64,000 nt of DNA from Stomoxys calcitrans (Eukaryota; Arthropoda; Insecta; Diptera; Muscidae): positions 147,833,551 through 147,897,550 of the forward strand of contig NC_081555.1 of NCBI RefSeq assembly GCF_963082655.1, read 5' to 3'. The notes beneath the pieces were generated by a model. That model saw only the letters and a list, made by a program, of their open reading frames with translations. It was not told the DNA's origin and did no database searches. Every line of letters begins with the position of its first letter. Position 1 is the first letter of the stretch. The translations under genes were made by a program, and so were the position numbers. Of the stretch, positions 36,301 through 49,669 are shown piece by piece.

Positions 36301-39300
36301 AATATCGCATATATCGGTCCAGATTTGGATATAGCTGCCATATAGACCGATATCTAGGTTTTAGGTTTTGTATATAGTTCAGATCGGTATGAGGTATATG
36401 AGTATAAGGTATGAAATTTTCACCGAATTTTGATGAAAGGTGGTTTACATATATACCCGAGGTGGTGGGTATCCAAAGTTCGGCCCGGCCGAACTTAACG
36501 CCTTTTTACTTGTTATATATAAGAAAAACATATTTGTGCAAAATTTCAAGCTTCTAGCTTTACACCTTCGAAAGTTTGCATCCTTTCGACAGATGGACGG
36601 ACGAACAGACAGACAGACGGACTTGTCTAGATCGACTCAAAACGTCCTGTTCCTTAGGAGAATTTTCAAGGCCAAAATTAGCATTTGCATTTACTTTCTT
36701 TAAATTATCTTTTACTCATACATAAAGCCCTACAGAAAAAACATGAACCCCTACATCCGTTATTTACATAACTTTCAAAGGTATGATCAATTGAAAACCA
36801 TAACCCACTTTAAAATATCATTTAACTGGGAAACCCCTGTACAAGTGATTACAATGCAAAAATGACTACGGTGTGCTCCATACATTGTCAAAACACTATC
36901 AGGAATTGCCTTAAATCCGCAAACGTCGATCAAAAACCCATAAATTATCGCTAAGAGTTCTCAATTGTCCATAAATGAATCACTTTGTTTCACAATCTGG
37001 GCTTTTTAGCCACAATTCATGCATGCCTACATTTGTGTTGCTGTAGTCTCCACACGCGGTGTCAAGTTCATGGTAATGTTCTCGTTATTGTTGTAGTGAT
37101 TTTTTTTCTTTGGTTTTTTCTCACACTTTTTTTTATTTTATTTATTTATTTAGTTGTCAACAGTGACGTTCATATCATGGGCATTGTTTCCATTTGTTAA
37201 GATCGATTAATTATATTCTATAATAAAATTAAAACGAATGTTTATCCGGTTGCCGATACCATCACGGGCCGACATGCAAGCAATGATGTGTGTGGCCCTC
37301 AAGCAAAAAACGCCATGGTTTATTATTAATGGCTATAATATTTTATGGGTCAGAAGATGGAAACAGACACCACCACGATGAGGACAATTAGCTGCATTGT
37401 GGAATATTGCAATTCTTAATGTAATAAAAAGCCGGTTAACAAGTTATCGGTTTATGGCAAACGGATTTTAAAATTAATGATCAATTTGTTAATCAGAAAA
37501 TATCTAAGGGCAAACATTGTTATGTGCAATGATAGGTGTAAAAAAAATTACCTTCAATAATACTCGTAGATTTTTGGTGATAGTTTTTTTTCTTTGGTAT
37601 TTTAAAGTTGAACTATTATGACTTCAAAACGCTTTAAATTCAGCTGGGCCGAACTATGGATATCCACTAACACGGATATATAAGATATATTCAAATATCG
37701 TTGACACAGGAGTTATATGCTGCTTTTATAAGCAAAGTAAGCATAGAGAGAGAGACCGGTGTATGAACAAATAGCATACCGGTGGTCCACTTCGCTTCTC
37801 TTTTGACTACTTTTTAGTATAGGACTTCCAAAAACCTAGATCACTAGTCACTAGGTTTATTAGCTTATGAAGTTTTGTAATAATTGCGTATACAATTTCA
37901 GAAATATGTCACCTTCTGTAAAGAAAGTACCAAAAATAACAATGCATAAGAAAAATTATTATGTTAATCAATATAAATCATCAAGGTATAAAGGTTAATT
38001 CGCAAAGAAAGTACCATTTTGTATGTATTATTACCTAACTGTACTGTACATATATTTCTTGGTTGTACCTACATGCCGAATTTCATACCTCTATCTGAAC
38101 AGAAAGTACAAAATGGTACCAATTCTGGCACCAAAATGTACGAAATTTTAAATACATCATTTAGTCATCCACCATTTATTTCTTACCTCTAGCTCCATCT
38201 ATAAAGAAATTACCTAATAGTACCAATTTAAGTACCAAATGTTCTAATTGAGAAAACCCCATTTAGTCGCCCATCATACAATTCTATGTTTTACCTTATG
38301 TCAAATTCAGATCTTTAGCTCCAACTTGTAAAAAGATCATGTCATCCATCATATTTTTTCTAGTTGTACCTGCATGCCAAATGCTCCATTTGTAAAGAAA
38401 GTACCAATTTTGGTACTAAAATGTACGAATTTTTATACCCATTCCCGACTCGACATTCTAAGTCGATCTAGCCATGTCCGTTCGTCCGTCCATCGAAATC
38501 ACAATAACGGTCGAACGCGAAAAGCTACCCGCTTGAAATTTTGCACAGATACTTATTATTAATGAAGGTCGTTGGGGATCACAAATGGGTCATATCGGTT
38601 CAGTTTGAGATATAGCTCCCACATAAACCGATATCCGAATTTGATTTCTTGAACCCTGAAAGCCGCAGTTTTTGTCCGATTTGGCTAAAATTTTTCAAGC
38701 GGTGTTCTGTTAGACTTTCAATAACTGCGGTGTTCTGTTATGACTTTCAAGAACTGTACCACATGCGGTCCAAATCGGTCTATAACCTGATATAGCTCCC
38801 ATATAAACCGATCTCCCGATCTGACTTCTTGAGCCCCTGGAAGCCGCAATTTTGCTCCAATATGGCAAAAATTTTGTATGTAGTGTTCTGTTATGACCAA
38901 CAACAATTCCAACAATTCTGCTTAGTACGGTCCAAATTGGTTAATAACCTGATATAGCTCCCATATAAACCGATTTCCTTATTTTACTTCTTGAGCCTCT
39001 AGAGGGCGCAATTCCTATCCGATTTATCTGAAATTTGGCATGGCGTGTTCTGTTATGACTTTCAACAGCTTTGCTAAGTACGGTTCACATCGGTCTATAA
39101 CCTGATATAGCTCCCATATAAACCGATCTCCCGATCTGTCTTCTCGAGCCCCTGGAAGCCGCAATATTTGTCCGATTTGGCTGAATTTGAGCACATAGTG
39201 TTATGCTATGACTTCCAACAACTGTGTCAAGTACAGTCTAAATCCGTCTATAACCTAATATAGCTCCCATATAAACCGATCTCCCGATTTGACTTCTTGA

Positions 39301-42300
39301 ACAACTGGAAGCCGCAATTTTTGTATGATTTGGTAATTGAGCATGTCCGGTTTTGTTGTGAGTTCCAACAATTGTGCCAAATACGGTTCAAATCGGTCTA
39401 TAACCTGACCTATATCCCGATTTGACTTTTTGAGCCCCTGGAAGCCGCAACTTTTGTTCTGTTATGACTTCCAACAACTGTGTTAAGCACGGTCCAAATC
39501 GGTCTATAACCTGATTTATCTCCCATATAAACCGATCTCCCGATTTCAATCTTTGAGCACCTAGAAGGGCCAGTTCTTATATGGTTTAGGTGAAATTGTG
39601 CACAACGACTTCTTCTGCAACCTTTCAGTCCATAACCTAATATTGCTCCCATCTAATCGATCTCCCGATTATAATTCTTGAGACTGTAGGGGGCGAAATT
39701 CTTAACCGATTTGCCTGGATTGAAATTTTGCACAAATACTTCTTATTAGTGCAGGTCAGTTGGAATTGTAAATGAGCTAAATCGGGCCATGCTTTGTTAT
39801 TACTGTAATATAAACCGATCCCGGGTCTTGATTTTGTTATGACTTCCAACTACTGCTCCAAGTATGGTCTAGATGGGTTCATAATCTGATATTGCTGCAA
39901 TATATAAACCGATCTCGGGTCTTGATTTCTTAAGCCTCTAGAGGGCACAATTCCTATACGACTTGGCTAAATTTTTTACAATTACTTCTTCTATGATCTT
40001 TAGCCTATGTGTGGTCTGAATCGGTCCATAACCTAATAGGTCACATACAAACCAATCTCCCGATTTAGACGATCTAGCCAAGTCTGTCCGTTCGTCCGTC
40101 TGTCTGTTGAAATCACGCTTTAGTCTTTAAAAATTTAGATATTGAACTGAAACTTTGCACAGATTATTTTTTTTCCATAAGCAGGTTGAGTTCGAAGATG
40201 AGCTATATCGGACTTTATCTTGATATAGCGCCCCGTATAGACCGATCTGCCGATGTAAGGTCTTCGACCCATTAAAGCCAGATTTGTCACCCGATTTCGC
40301 TGAAATTTGAGACAGTTAGTTGTGTCAGGAGGCCACCGTAACGCATAGGTTAGCATGTCCGCCTATGACGCTGAACGCCTGGGTTCGAATCCTGGCAGGA
40401 ACATTGGAAAATTGTTCAGCGGTGGTTATCCCATCCTAATGCTGACGACATTTATGAGGTACTTTGAACTATAAAAACTTCACCCTCAAGAGATGTCACT
40501 TAGCGGCAGGCCGTTCGAACTCGAACTTTGGGTGAGTTGTGTTAAACCTCTCGACATCTTTGTTTAATTTGACCTAAGTCGGTCCAGATTAAGATATAGC
40601 TGCCATATAGACCGATTTCTTGATTTAAGGTCTTGGGTCCATAAAAGGCGCATATATTGTCCGAATTCTTAGAAATTTGATATATTTCTCAGAAATATGA
40701 CTCTCGAATGAGAGAGCCAGTAAAAATGGGTCTGGCAGTAAATGAAGATAAGACGAAATGTATAGTTTCAACTCCCAAAAAGCCTTGCACGACCGAGCCG
40801 ATAAAGAAAATGGAGAAAGTTGGGAACCACAACTTTGAGATAGTCAGGAACTTTATGTACCTCGGCACCGCCGTAACCGAAACGAATGACACCAGTTTTG
40901 AGATAAAGCGAAGAATAATACTGGCAAACAGATGCTACTTTGGACTAAGTAAGCAGTTTTGAAACAAGGTCACCTCTCGACAGACGAAGACTACTCCTTA
41001 CAAGACACTGATACTACCCGTGCTGTTATATGGTTCTGCAGCATAGGTGCTTGTGAAAGCAGATGAGGCAGTGCTTGGAGTATTTGAGAGAAAGATTCTT
41101 CGTAAAATATATGGACCAGTTTGCGTTAACGGAGAATATAGGCGACGTATGAACCACGAGCTGTATGAGCCGCGTGACGACGATGGCATAGTTACACGCA
41201 TCAAAATACAACGGCTGCGTTGGCTAGGTCATGTTGTCAGAATGGATGAAGAAGCTCCAGCAAAGAAGTCTTTTGAAGGCAAACACGGTGCTACGCGCAA
41301 ACCGGGAAGACCAAAAGCCCGATGGAAAGATCAATTTGTGGGAGACACCTCGAAACTTGGTATCAGAGATTTTAGAATGAGCGCAGAAGATCGAGGCGCT
41401 TGGAACGCTATTCTACGTTCGGCTAGTGGAACAAATATTCTGTCATAGCCAATTGAAGTAAAGTAAAGTTAGGCCCTTCGACATTCGTACCGAGGACTAT
41501 TGTCCTAAGCATATTTCAGCGATTTCGCTGAAATTTGACACAGTGGGCTGTATTAGGCTCATCGGCATTAGTGTTCAATATTATTAAGATCGGTCTATAT
41601 TTGAATACAACTGCCTTGTACATATACCGATCTCCCGATTTAAGTTCTTAGGCCCATAAAAGTTGATTTTTTTCACCGATGAATTTGGTACAATAAGATG
41701 TGTTAGACCCTTACATATCCTTCCTGACTACGGTGGATTTCGGACTATACTATGTATAATTAAAGTCTGACTAGATTTCAACATAGGTTTCATAGTCGGC
41801 GTTGACAAATTTTCTTCCGTCAGTTATCAGCTGTTACTTTTAGCTTGCTTTAAGTCTTAGTTTTATTAAAAATGCATTGACTTTCTTTTAAAAAATCCGC
41901 AATTACTTTTTGGGCAACCCAATATTAACACCAGTACGTAGACTCGTGGTGTAGGGTATTATATAGTCGGCACCGCCCGACTTTTGCCTTTCATTACTGG
42001 TTTTATTTTAAATTTTATTTCGTTTTTGTAGCACTGAATACCTCTTTTCCAGCACCCATGTACTTTGTTCCCCTGCATTTACCAATATCCCCCTCTTGAA
42101 AATGCCCAAGCATGTAAACATCAATAAGCCATCAGAAGTTATCGATTTTAGACAAGTAAATAATCTATAAAATATTTTGTATTCAACTTTAAGTGATTTA
42201 GAATGTTGTCAATCAAAGTAGGACTGTACAACATTTTGTAATTGTCATCACCATTTAACATCTAAGCGGACATGGTGGTATGTTCACCCCAATAGAAATC

Positions 42301-45300
42301 TAGTCCCCACCATACATTCAAAAATTAATACTGCCCGTCTGTATGGCAACCATTGGTTTTCTAAGCTTGAAGTTCTTATAAAAAAATCGTTTTGTTATAA
42401 AATCACCAATAGTTCATACGCCAGTGATTGAAAGTGATTTATAGACAAACAGACAGACAGACAGACATTCAGACTTGGCCAGATGCCGGTAATGTCTTTT
42501 GGTTGCTAATGTTGTGATCACACATCGATAAACAAAATAATTATTTTAACATTTCATTTATCATGAAACATTCGCTAGCCGTTACTAGAATGGTGACCAC
42601 AAATCAATTCCCTCGTATCACTCTATGGGTGAATGTAGAATACAAAGATAATGCATTTAATTTGTTAACTAAATAATTAATTAGCTACAGTGCATGTCAA
42701 TGGTAATTGTAACCACTGAACACTCTACACTCCACTGAATGTTTTCTTTGAAATTCATTTATTGACACAGATATTTATTACGGGTGCTCATATTAAAATA
42801 ATCTTAGGGTAAATAACTTTTTCTATTGAAATCGCTTAAGATTTTAACAAGTAAAACCGTGCTTAGTTCGGCCGGGCCGAATCTTATATACCCTCCAACA
42901 TGGATCGCATCTGTGTAGTTCTTTTCCAGGTATCTATTTTTAGGCAAAAATATGATAAAAGAAAACAAGTAAAAGCGTGCTAAGTTCGGCCGGGCCGAAT
43001 CTTATATACCCTCCACCATGGATCGCATTTGTCGAGTTGTTTTCCCGGCATCTCTTCTTAGGCAAAAAATGATTTAAGAAAAGAAAGAAAGAAAAATCTG
43101 CTATTAGAGCGATATCAAGATATGATCCGGTTTAGACCACAATTAAATTATATGTTGGAAACCTGTGTAAAATGTCAGCCAATTCGAATAAGAATTGCGC
43201 CCTTTGGGGGCTCAAAAAGTAAAATAGAGAGATCGATTTATATGGGAGCTGTATCGGGCTATAGACCGATTCAGACCATAATAAACACGTTTGTTGATGG
43301 TCATGAGAGGGTTCGTCGTACAAAATTTCAGGCAAATCGGATAAGAATTGCGCTCTCTAAGTCAAGACCCAAGAAGTCAAGACCCAAGATCGGTTTATAT
43401 GGCAGCTACATCAGGTTATGGACCGATTTGACCCATACTTGGCACAGTTGTTGGATATCATAACAAAACACATTCTAATCGGATAAGAATTGCGCACTCT
43501 AGAGCCTCAAGAAGTCAAGACCCAAGATCGGTTTATATGACAGCTATACCAGGTAATGGCCCGAATTGAACCATACTTAGCACAGTTGTTAGAAGTGATA
43601 CTAAAACACTATGTGCAAAATTTCATTCTAGTCGGATGAGAATTGCGCCCTCTAGAGGCTCAAGAAGTCAAGACCCAATATCGGTTTATATGACAGCTAT
43701 ATCAGGTTATAGACCGATTTGAACCACACTTGGCACAGTTATTGGATATCATAACAAAACACGTCGTGCAAAATTTCATCCCAATCGGATAAGAATTGCG
43801 CCCTCTAGAGGCTCAAGAAGTCAAGACCCCAGATCGGTTTATATGGCAGCTATATCATGTTATGGCCGATTTAAACCATACTTGGCACAGTTGTTGGATA
43901 TCATAACAAAACACGTCGTGCAAAATTTCATCCCAATCGGATAAGAATTGCGCCCTCTTGAGGCTCAAGAAGTCAAGACCCCAGATCGGTTTATATGACA
44001 GCTATATCAGGTTATACACCGATTTTAACTAAACTCAGCACATTTGTTGAAAGTCATAACAAAAAACACCTCATATAAAATTTCACCCTAATCGTATGGG
44101 AATTGCGCCCTCTAGTGGCTAAAGAAATCAAAATTAACGATCGGTTTATATGGCAGCTTATATGTCCGATTAGAACCATACTCAGCACAGATGTTGGAAC
44201 GCATTATTGCGCCCTTTAGAGGCACAAGAAGTCAAGACCCCAGATCAGTTTATAATATAACAGCTATATCAAGTTATAGACCGATTTCAACTATACTCAG
44301 CACAGTTGTTGAGAGTCATAACAAAACACCTCATACAAAGTTTCAGTCAAATCAGATAGGAATTGCGCCCTCTAGTGGCTCAAGAAGTCAAGATTCAAGA
44401 TCGGTTTATATGGCAGCTATATCAGGTTATTGTCCGATTAGGATCATACTCAGCATAGATGTTGGAATTCATTACAAAATACGTGTAGCCGAATTTCAGT
44501 CAAATAGGATAGAAATTTGCGCCCTCTAAGGGCTCAAGAAGTCAAGACCATAGATCGGTTTATATGGCAGCTATATCAGGTTATAGACCGATTTTAACTA
44601 AACTCAGCACATTTGGTGAAAGTCATAACAAAAAACACCTCATAAAAAATTTCACCCAAATCGAATAGGAATTGCGCCATCTAGTGGCTAAAGAAATCAA
44701 AATTAAAGATCGGTTTATATGGCAGTTATATCAGGTTATTATATTGGGTTACCCAAAAAGTAATGGCGGATTTTTTAAAAGAAAGTAAATGCATTTTTAA
44801 TAAAATTTAGAATGAACTTTAATCAAATATACTTTTTTACACTTTTTTTCTAAAGCAAGCTAAAAGTAACAGCTGATAACTGACAGAAGAAAGAATGCAA
44901 TTACAGAGTCACAAGCTGTGAAAAAATTTGTCAACGCCGACTATATGAAAAATCCGCAATTACTTTTTGGGCAACCCAATATATAGCTACTAAAAGGACC
45001 AATATTTTATTATACACTATTGAACAATGACTTGTACTTAATAGTATTTGGTCCAAATCGGAACATATTTCGTTGTAACTGCTATAGGACATAAGGAATG
45101 TAATTTTCACCGGATTTTGATGAAAGATGGTTTACATATATACCCGAGGTGGGTGGTATTCAATGTTCGGCCCGGCCGAACTTAACATCTTTTTTCTTGT
45201 TTTTCTGTCCATTGTTTGCCTAAAAAGATATACCGGGGAAAAGAACTCGAAAAATGCGATCCATGGTGGAGGGTATATAAGATTCGGTCCGGCCTAACTT

Positions 45301-48300
45301 AGCACGCTTTTACTTGTGTAATAGAAAACATTTTTATTTTCAATTAAATTTTTAATCGAAAAATTTTTCGTGCTATTTATTTCTATGTAGATCAATATTG
45401 CGATGTATTATAAATTAATAGATAAGTTTAAGTTCATCCTATGGTGGTGCGTATAAAAAATCATAAAAAAATTCATTGAAGCTAATTACAATGCCTTGTC
45501 CATCCCATGGCAGCCGGTTGTACGTACCGGATTGACCCGATGGAGGCTTTCATTGGCAAGGGCTGCCGCCTCAGTCTACAACACACTGCTAGAACAACAA
45601 CAACAATTCCTAGTAGAACATTTATTGAGGTTGTGTAAATCTTTGTTTTCTTAACCTATCCAGGTAATCCCCCTTTAGATGATATGTTATCTGCCCATTT
45701 CCCCACATACACTTTGTTATTATTATTGTCATCTCGTTATTAGTGAAATGATGAAGAAGTCTCTCTTAGTTCAATCAAGTTATGAAATTAATAAAGTGTG
45801 TCTAATGACGGGCTTTTTCTGCCCATTATTCATTGTATGAAAATGTGGAATTTCATCGTAAAATCCCCGAATGGCGTGGTGCATTTGAAACCTGTTATGA
45901 TTTTTGGAATTTTTGGTCATGCGATCACTTTGTAAACTTGGTACACAAGACCTATAATTCAAATCGTCTCTGCAGAGGTTGTGGCGGGGAAATTTTGTTT
46001 AACAAAAATCCCAAATCAATGAAAGTAGATTTTTTTAGCTGACTTTGCGGTTAGAATATGATCTAACAGAGAAACCACAAAAAGGCATACGCATTTGATA
46101 AGGCAATGGGGATTTTTTTCGTTGAACAGGTGGGAATTGTAGAACAGTCTCATTTAAAGAAGGATGATATTAAAATAAGCATATGTTCTTCAACTATTAA
46201 TAAAATGTATGCGTGATTGTATTTCTTTTTACATTTTAATTAATTAAATTTTTTCCCCTCATTACCTATCATTTCAGAATATACAACAAATGACTATTGT
46301 GAGGTTTTCATTAATGACATCAAAGAAGCTAAACCTATTGGCTCATTATGGATTTCGCCACAGGACGCTTGCGCCTTGCATTCTTGTGAACTAAATAAGC
46401 AGGGAGTTGCGGTGGAAGTTGTTAAAAAGGACAATTGTGGTGACTTTTATTGTGATATAGTAAGTTCATTTACAACTTAAGTTCAAGCCAGTACGGAAAA
46501 GTCATGCCCTGCTGACTTTAAAATACCCCATAGCATAGCAAGATGTTTTTACAATAGGACCCAAATTCTGGCTACCGTTGTTTTAAAGGCAAATATCGGC
46601 TAAAATATATATATGGGAGTCATTAGCAAAGCCAGCCCAACTTTCTTGGGGGGCTAAGATCTCAAATTATCAAATTTTACAGATGGGAGCTACATCTAAA
46701 TCTAAACCGATTTTGAAGAACTTTTCCATTCATTCGGTCGGGCCGAACTTAACGCCTTGTAAGCCATCGGTTGTCATCTTTCATCAAAATCCGGTGAAAT
46801 TCGCATACCTTATATCCCATAACAATTATATCGAAATATGATCTGATTTGGACCAAATACTAATAAGTACAAGCCATTGTTCAATTGTGTATAACAAAAT
46901 ATTGGTCTTTTTGGTAGCTACATCTAAAAATAAACCAATCTGAACCATATACAACATGGATGTCGAAAAGCCTAACATAAGTAAATGTGTCAAATTTCAG
47001 TTAAATCCAATTATAAATGCGCCTTTTTTGGGGCCAAAAATTTAAATCGAGAGATCGGTCTATATGGCAGCTATATTCAAATCTGGACCAATCAGGGCCA
47101 AATTGAAGAACGACGTCAAAGAGCCTAACACAACTCACTGTCTCAAATTTCAGCGATATCGGACAATAAATGCGCCTTTTATGGCCCCAAAACTTAAAAC
47201 CGAGAGATTGATCTATATGGCAGCTATATCCAAATCTGAATCGATCCGAGCCAAATTGACGAAGGATGTTGGGGGCCCTAACACAACTCACTGTCCTAAA
47301 TTGCAGCAAAATCGGGTAATAAATGTGGCTTTTATGGGCCTAAGACCCTTAATCGGAGGATCGGTCTATATGACAGCTATATCCAAATCTGAACCGATCT
47401 GGGCCAAATTGAAGAAGGATGTCAAGGGGCCCAACAAAACTCACTGTCCCAAATTTCAGCAAAATCAGATAATAAATGTGGCTTTTATGGGCCTATGATC
47501 ATAAATCGGAGGATCGGTCTACATAGCAGCTTTACCCAACTCTGGACCGATCTGGGCCAAATTGACGAAGGATGTCGAAGGGACTAACACAACTCACTGT
47601 CCCAAATTTTAGCAAAATCGGATAATAAATGTGGCTTTTATGAGCCTAAGACCCTAAATCGGAGGATCGGCCAATATGGCAAATTGAGCCAAATTGACGA
47701 AGGATGTCAAAGGGCCTTACACAACTCAATGTCCCAAATTTCAGCAAAATCGGATAATAAATTTGGCTTTTATTGGCCTAAGACCCTAAATCGGAGGAAC
47801 GGTCCATATGGCAGCTATACCCAACTCTGGATCGATCTGGGCCAAATTGACGAAGGATGTCGAAGGGCCTAACACAACTCACTGTCCTAAATTTCAGCAA
47901 AATCGGATAATAAATGTGGCTTTTATGGGCCTAAGACCCTAAATCGGAGGAACGGTCTATATGGCAGCTATACTCAACTCTGGACCGATCTGGGCCAAAT
48001 TGGCGAAGGATGTCGAAGGGCCTAACACAACTCACTGTCTCAAATTTTAGCAAAATCGGATAATAAATGTGGCTTTTATGAGCCTAAGACCCTAAATCGG
48101 AGGATCGGTATATATGGCAGCAATATTCAAATCTGAACCGATCTGAGCCAAATTGACGAAGGATGTCAAAGGGCCTTACACAACTCAATGTCCCAAATTT
48201 CAGCAAAATCGGATAAAAAATTGTGGCTTTTATTGGCCTAAGACCCTAAATCGGAGGAACGGTCCATATGGCAGCTATACCCAACTCTGGACCGATCTGA

Positions 48301-49593
48301 GCCAATTTGACGAAGGATGTCGAAGGGCCTAAGACAACTCACTGTCCCAAATTTCAGCAAAATCGGATAATAAATGTGGCTTTTATGGGCCTAAGACCCT
48401 AAATCGGAGGATCGGTCTATATGGCAGCTATACCCAACTCTGAACCGATCTGAGCCAAATTGACGAAGGATGTTGAAGGTCCTTACACAACTCACTGTCC
48501 CAAACTTCAGCAAAATCGGATAAAAAATGCGGCTTTTATTGGCGTAATACCCCAAATTGGAGGATCGGTCTATATGGGGGCTATTTTAAGATATAGTCCG
48601 ATATAGCCCATTTTCGAACTTAACCTGCTTATGGACAAAAAAAGAATCTGTGCAAAGTTTCAGCTCAAGATCTCTATTTTTTGAAGAATGAAGAGTGATT
48701 TCAACAGACAGACGGACTGACATGTCTAGATCGTCTTAGATTTTTATGCTGATCAAGAATATATATACTTTGTAGGGTCGGAAATTAATATTTCGATGTG
48801 TTGCAAACGGAATGACAAAATGAATACACCCCCATCCTTCGGTGGTGCGTATAACAAAATTTGCCCATGAACATTCCACTAAGGAACAGGCACAAACTTC
48901 TCACATATCAATGAGTGCAGTCCGATTCAAGTTTAAGCTCAATGATAAGGGGCCTCCTTTCTATAGCCGAATCCGAAAGGCGCGCCGCAGTGCGACACCT
49001 CTTTGGAGAGAAGATTTACATGGCATGGTACCTCACAAATGTTGCCAAGATTAGGAGGGGAAAACCACCACTAAAAATTTTTTTCTGATGGTCTCGCCAG
49101 GATTCGAACCCAGGCATTCAGCATCATAGGCGGACATGCTAACCTCTGCGCTATGGTGGCCTCCAATGTATTGGAGCTACATTTAAATCTGATCCGATTT
49201 TGATGAAATTTCTGTTACTCGTACTGAGATGTCATCAAAATTGTGGCTTCCCCAACTTTACAAGGGCATATCGGATGAAAGATATATATGGGAGCTCTAT
49301 CCAAATCTGAACCGTTTTTTTTCAAAATCAATAGCGATTCTAAGCCAATTGGCATACCTATCAATGGGGGTAGCTCTTTTCCTTCTTAGGGTTGAAAACA
49401 AATGCACCAAGTTATAATACCCTCAACCACAGCGGTGGTGTAGGGTATAATGATATGATTAAGGCTCAGACCTTGAGATAAGAGTGTAAGATATTAATCT
49501 TATATGCCCTCCACCATAGATCGCATTTGTCAAGTTCTTTCAATCTAACCATTCCGTTTGTTACACTTCGAAATATTCGTCTAAGACCCCATA

Positions 49594-49669
<76 letters not shown>

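Larger units (their letters stand above)
40076..41990 (-). repeat. DINE-like subfamily B interrupted by SINE, RTE and MITE
   Basis: Tail with CCGTCTGTCTGTTGAAATCA and B units at 40080-40326, resuming at 40536 and 41459 (GTTAGGCCCTTCGACATTCG), with a worn head at 41960-41985 (GTCGGCACCGCCCGACTTTT). Three other elements are nested inside. Confidence 0.65.

Noticed and set aside
45780..46042. Two opposing small ORFs near exon 2
   Set aside because: No domain pattern, opposing strands over the same bases, no splice context; treated as chance frames.
47064..47498. 144-codon open frame, with opposing 102-codon frame
   Set aside because: Subfamily B repeat units, open on both strands because of the 3n period.
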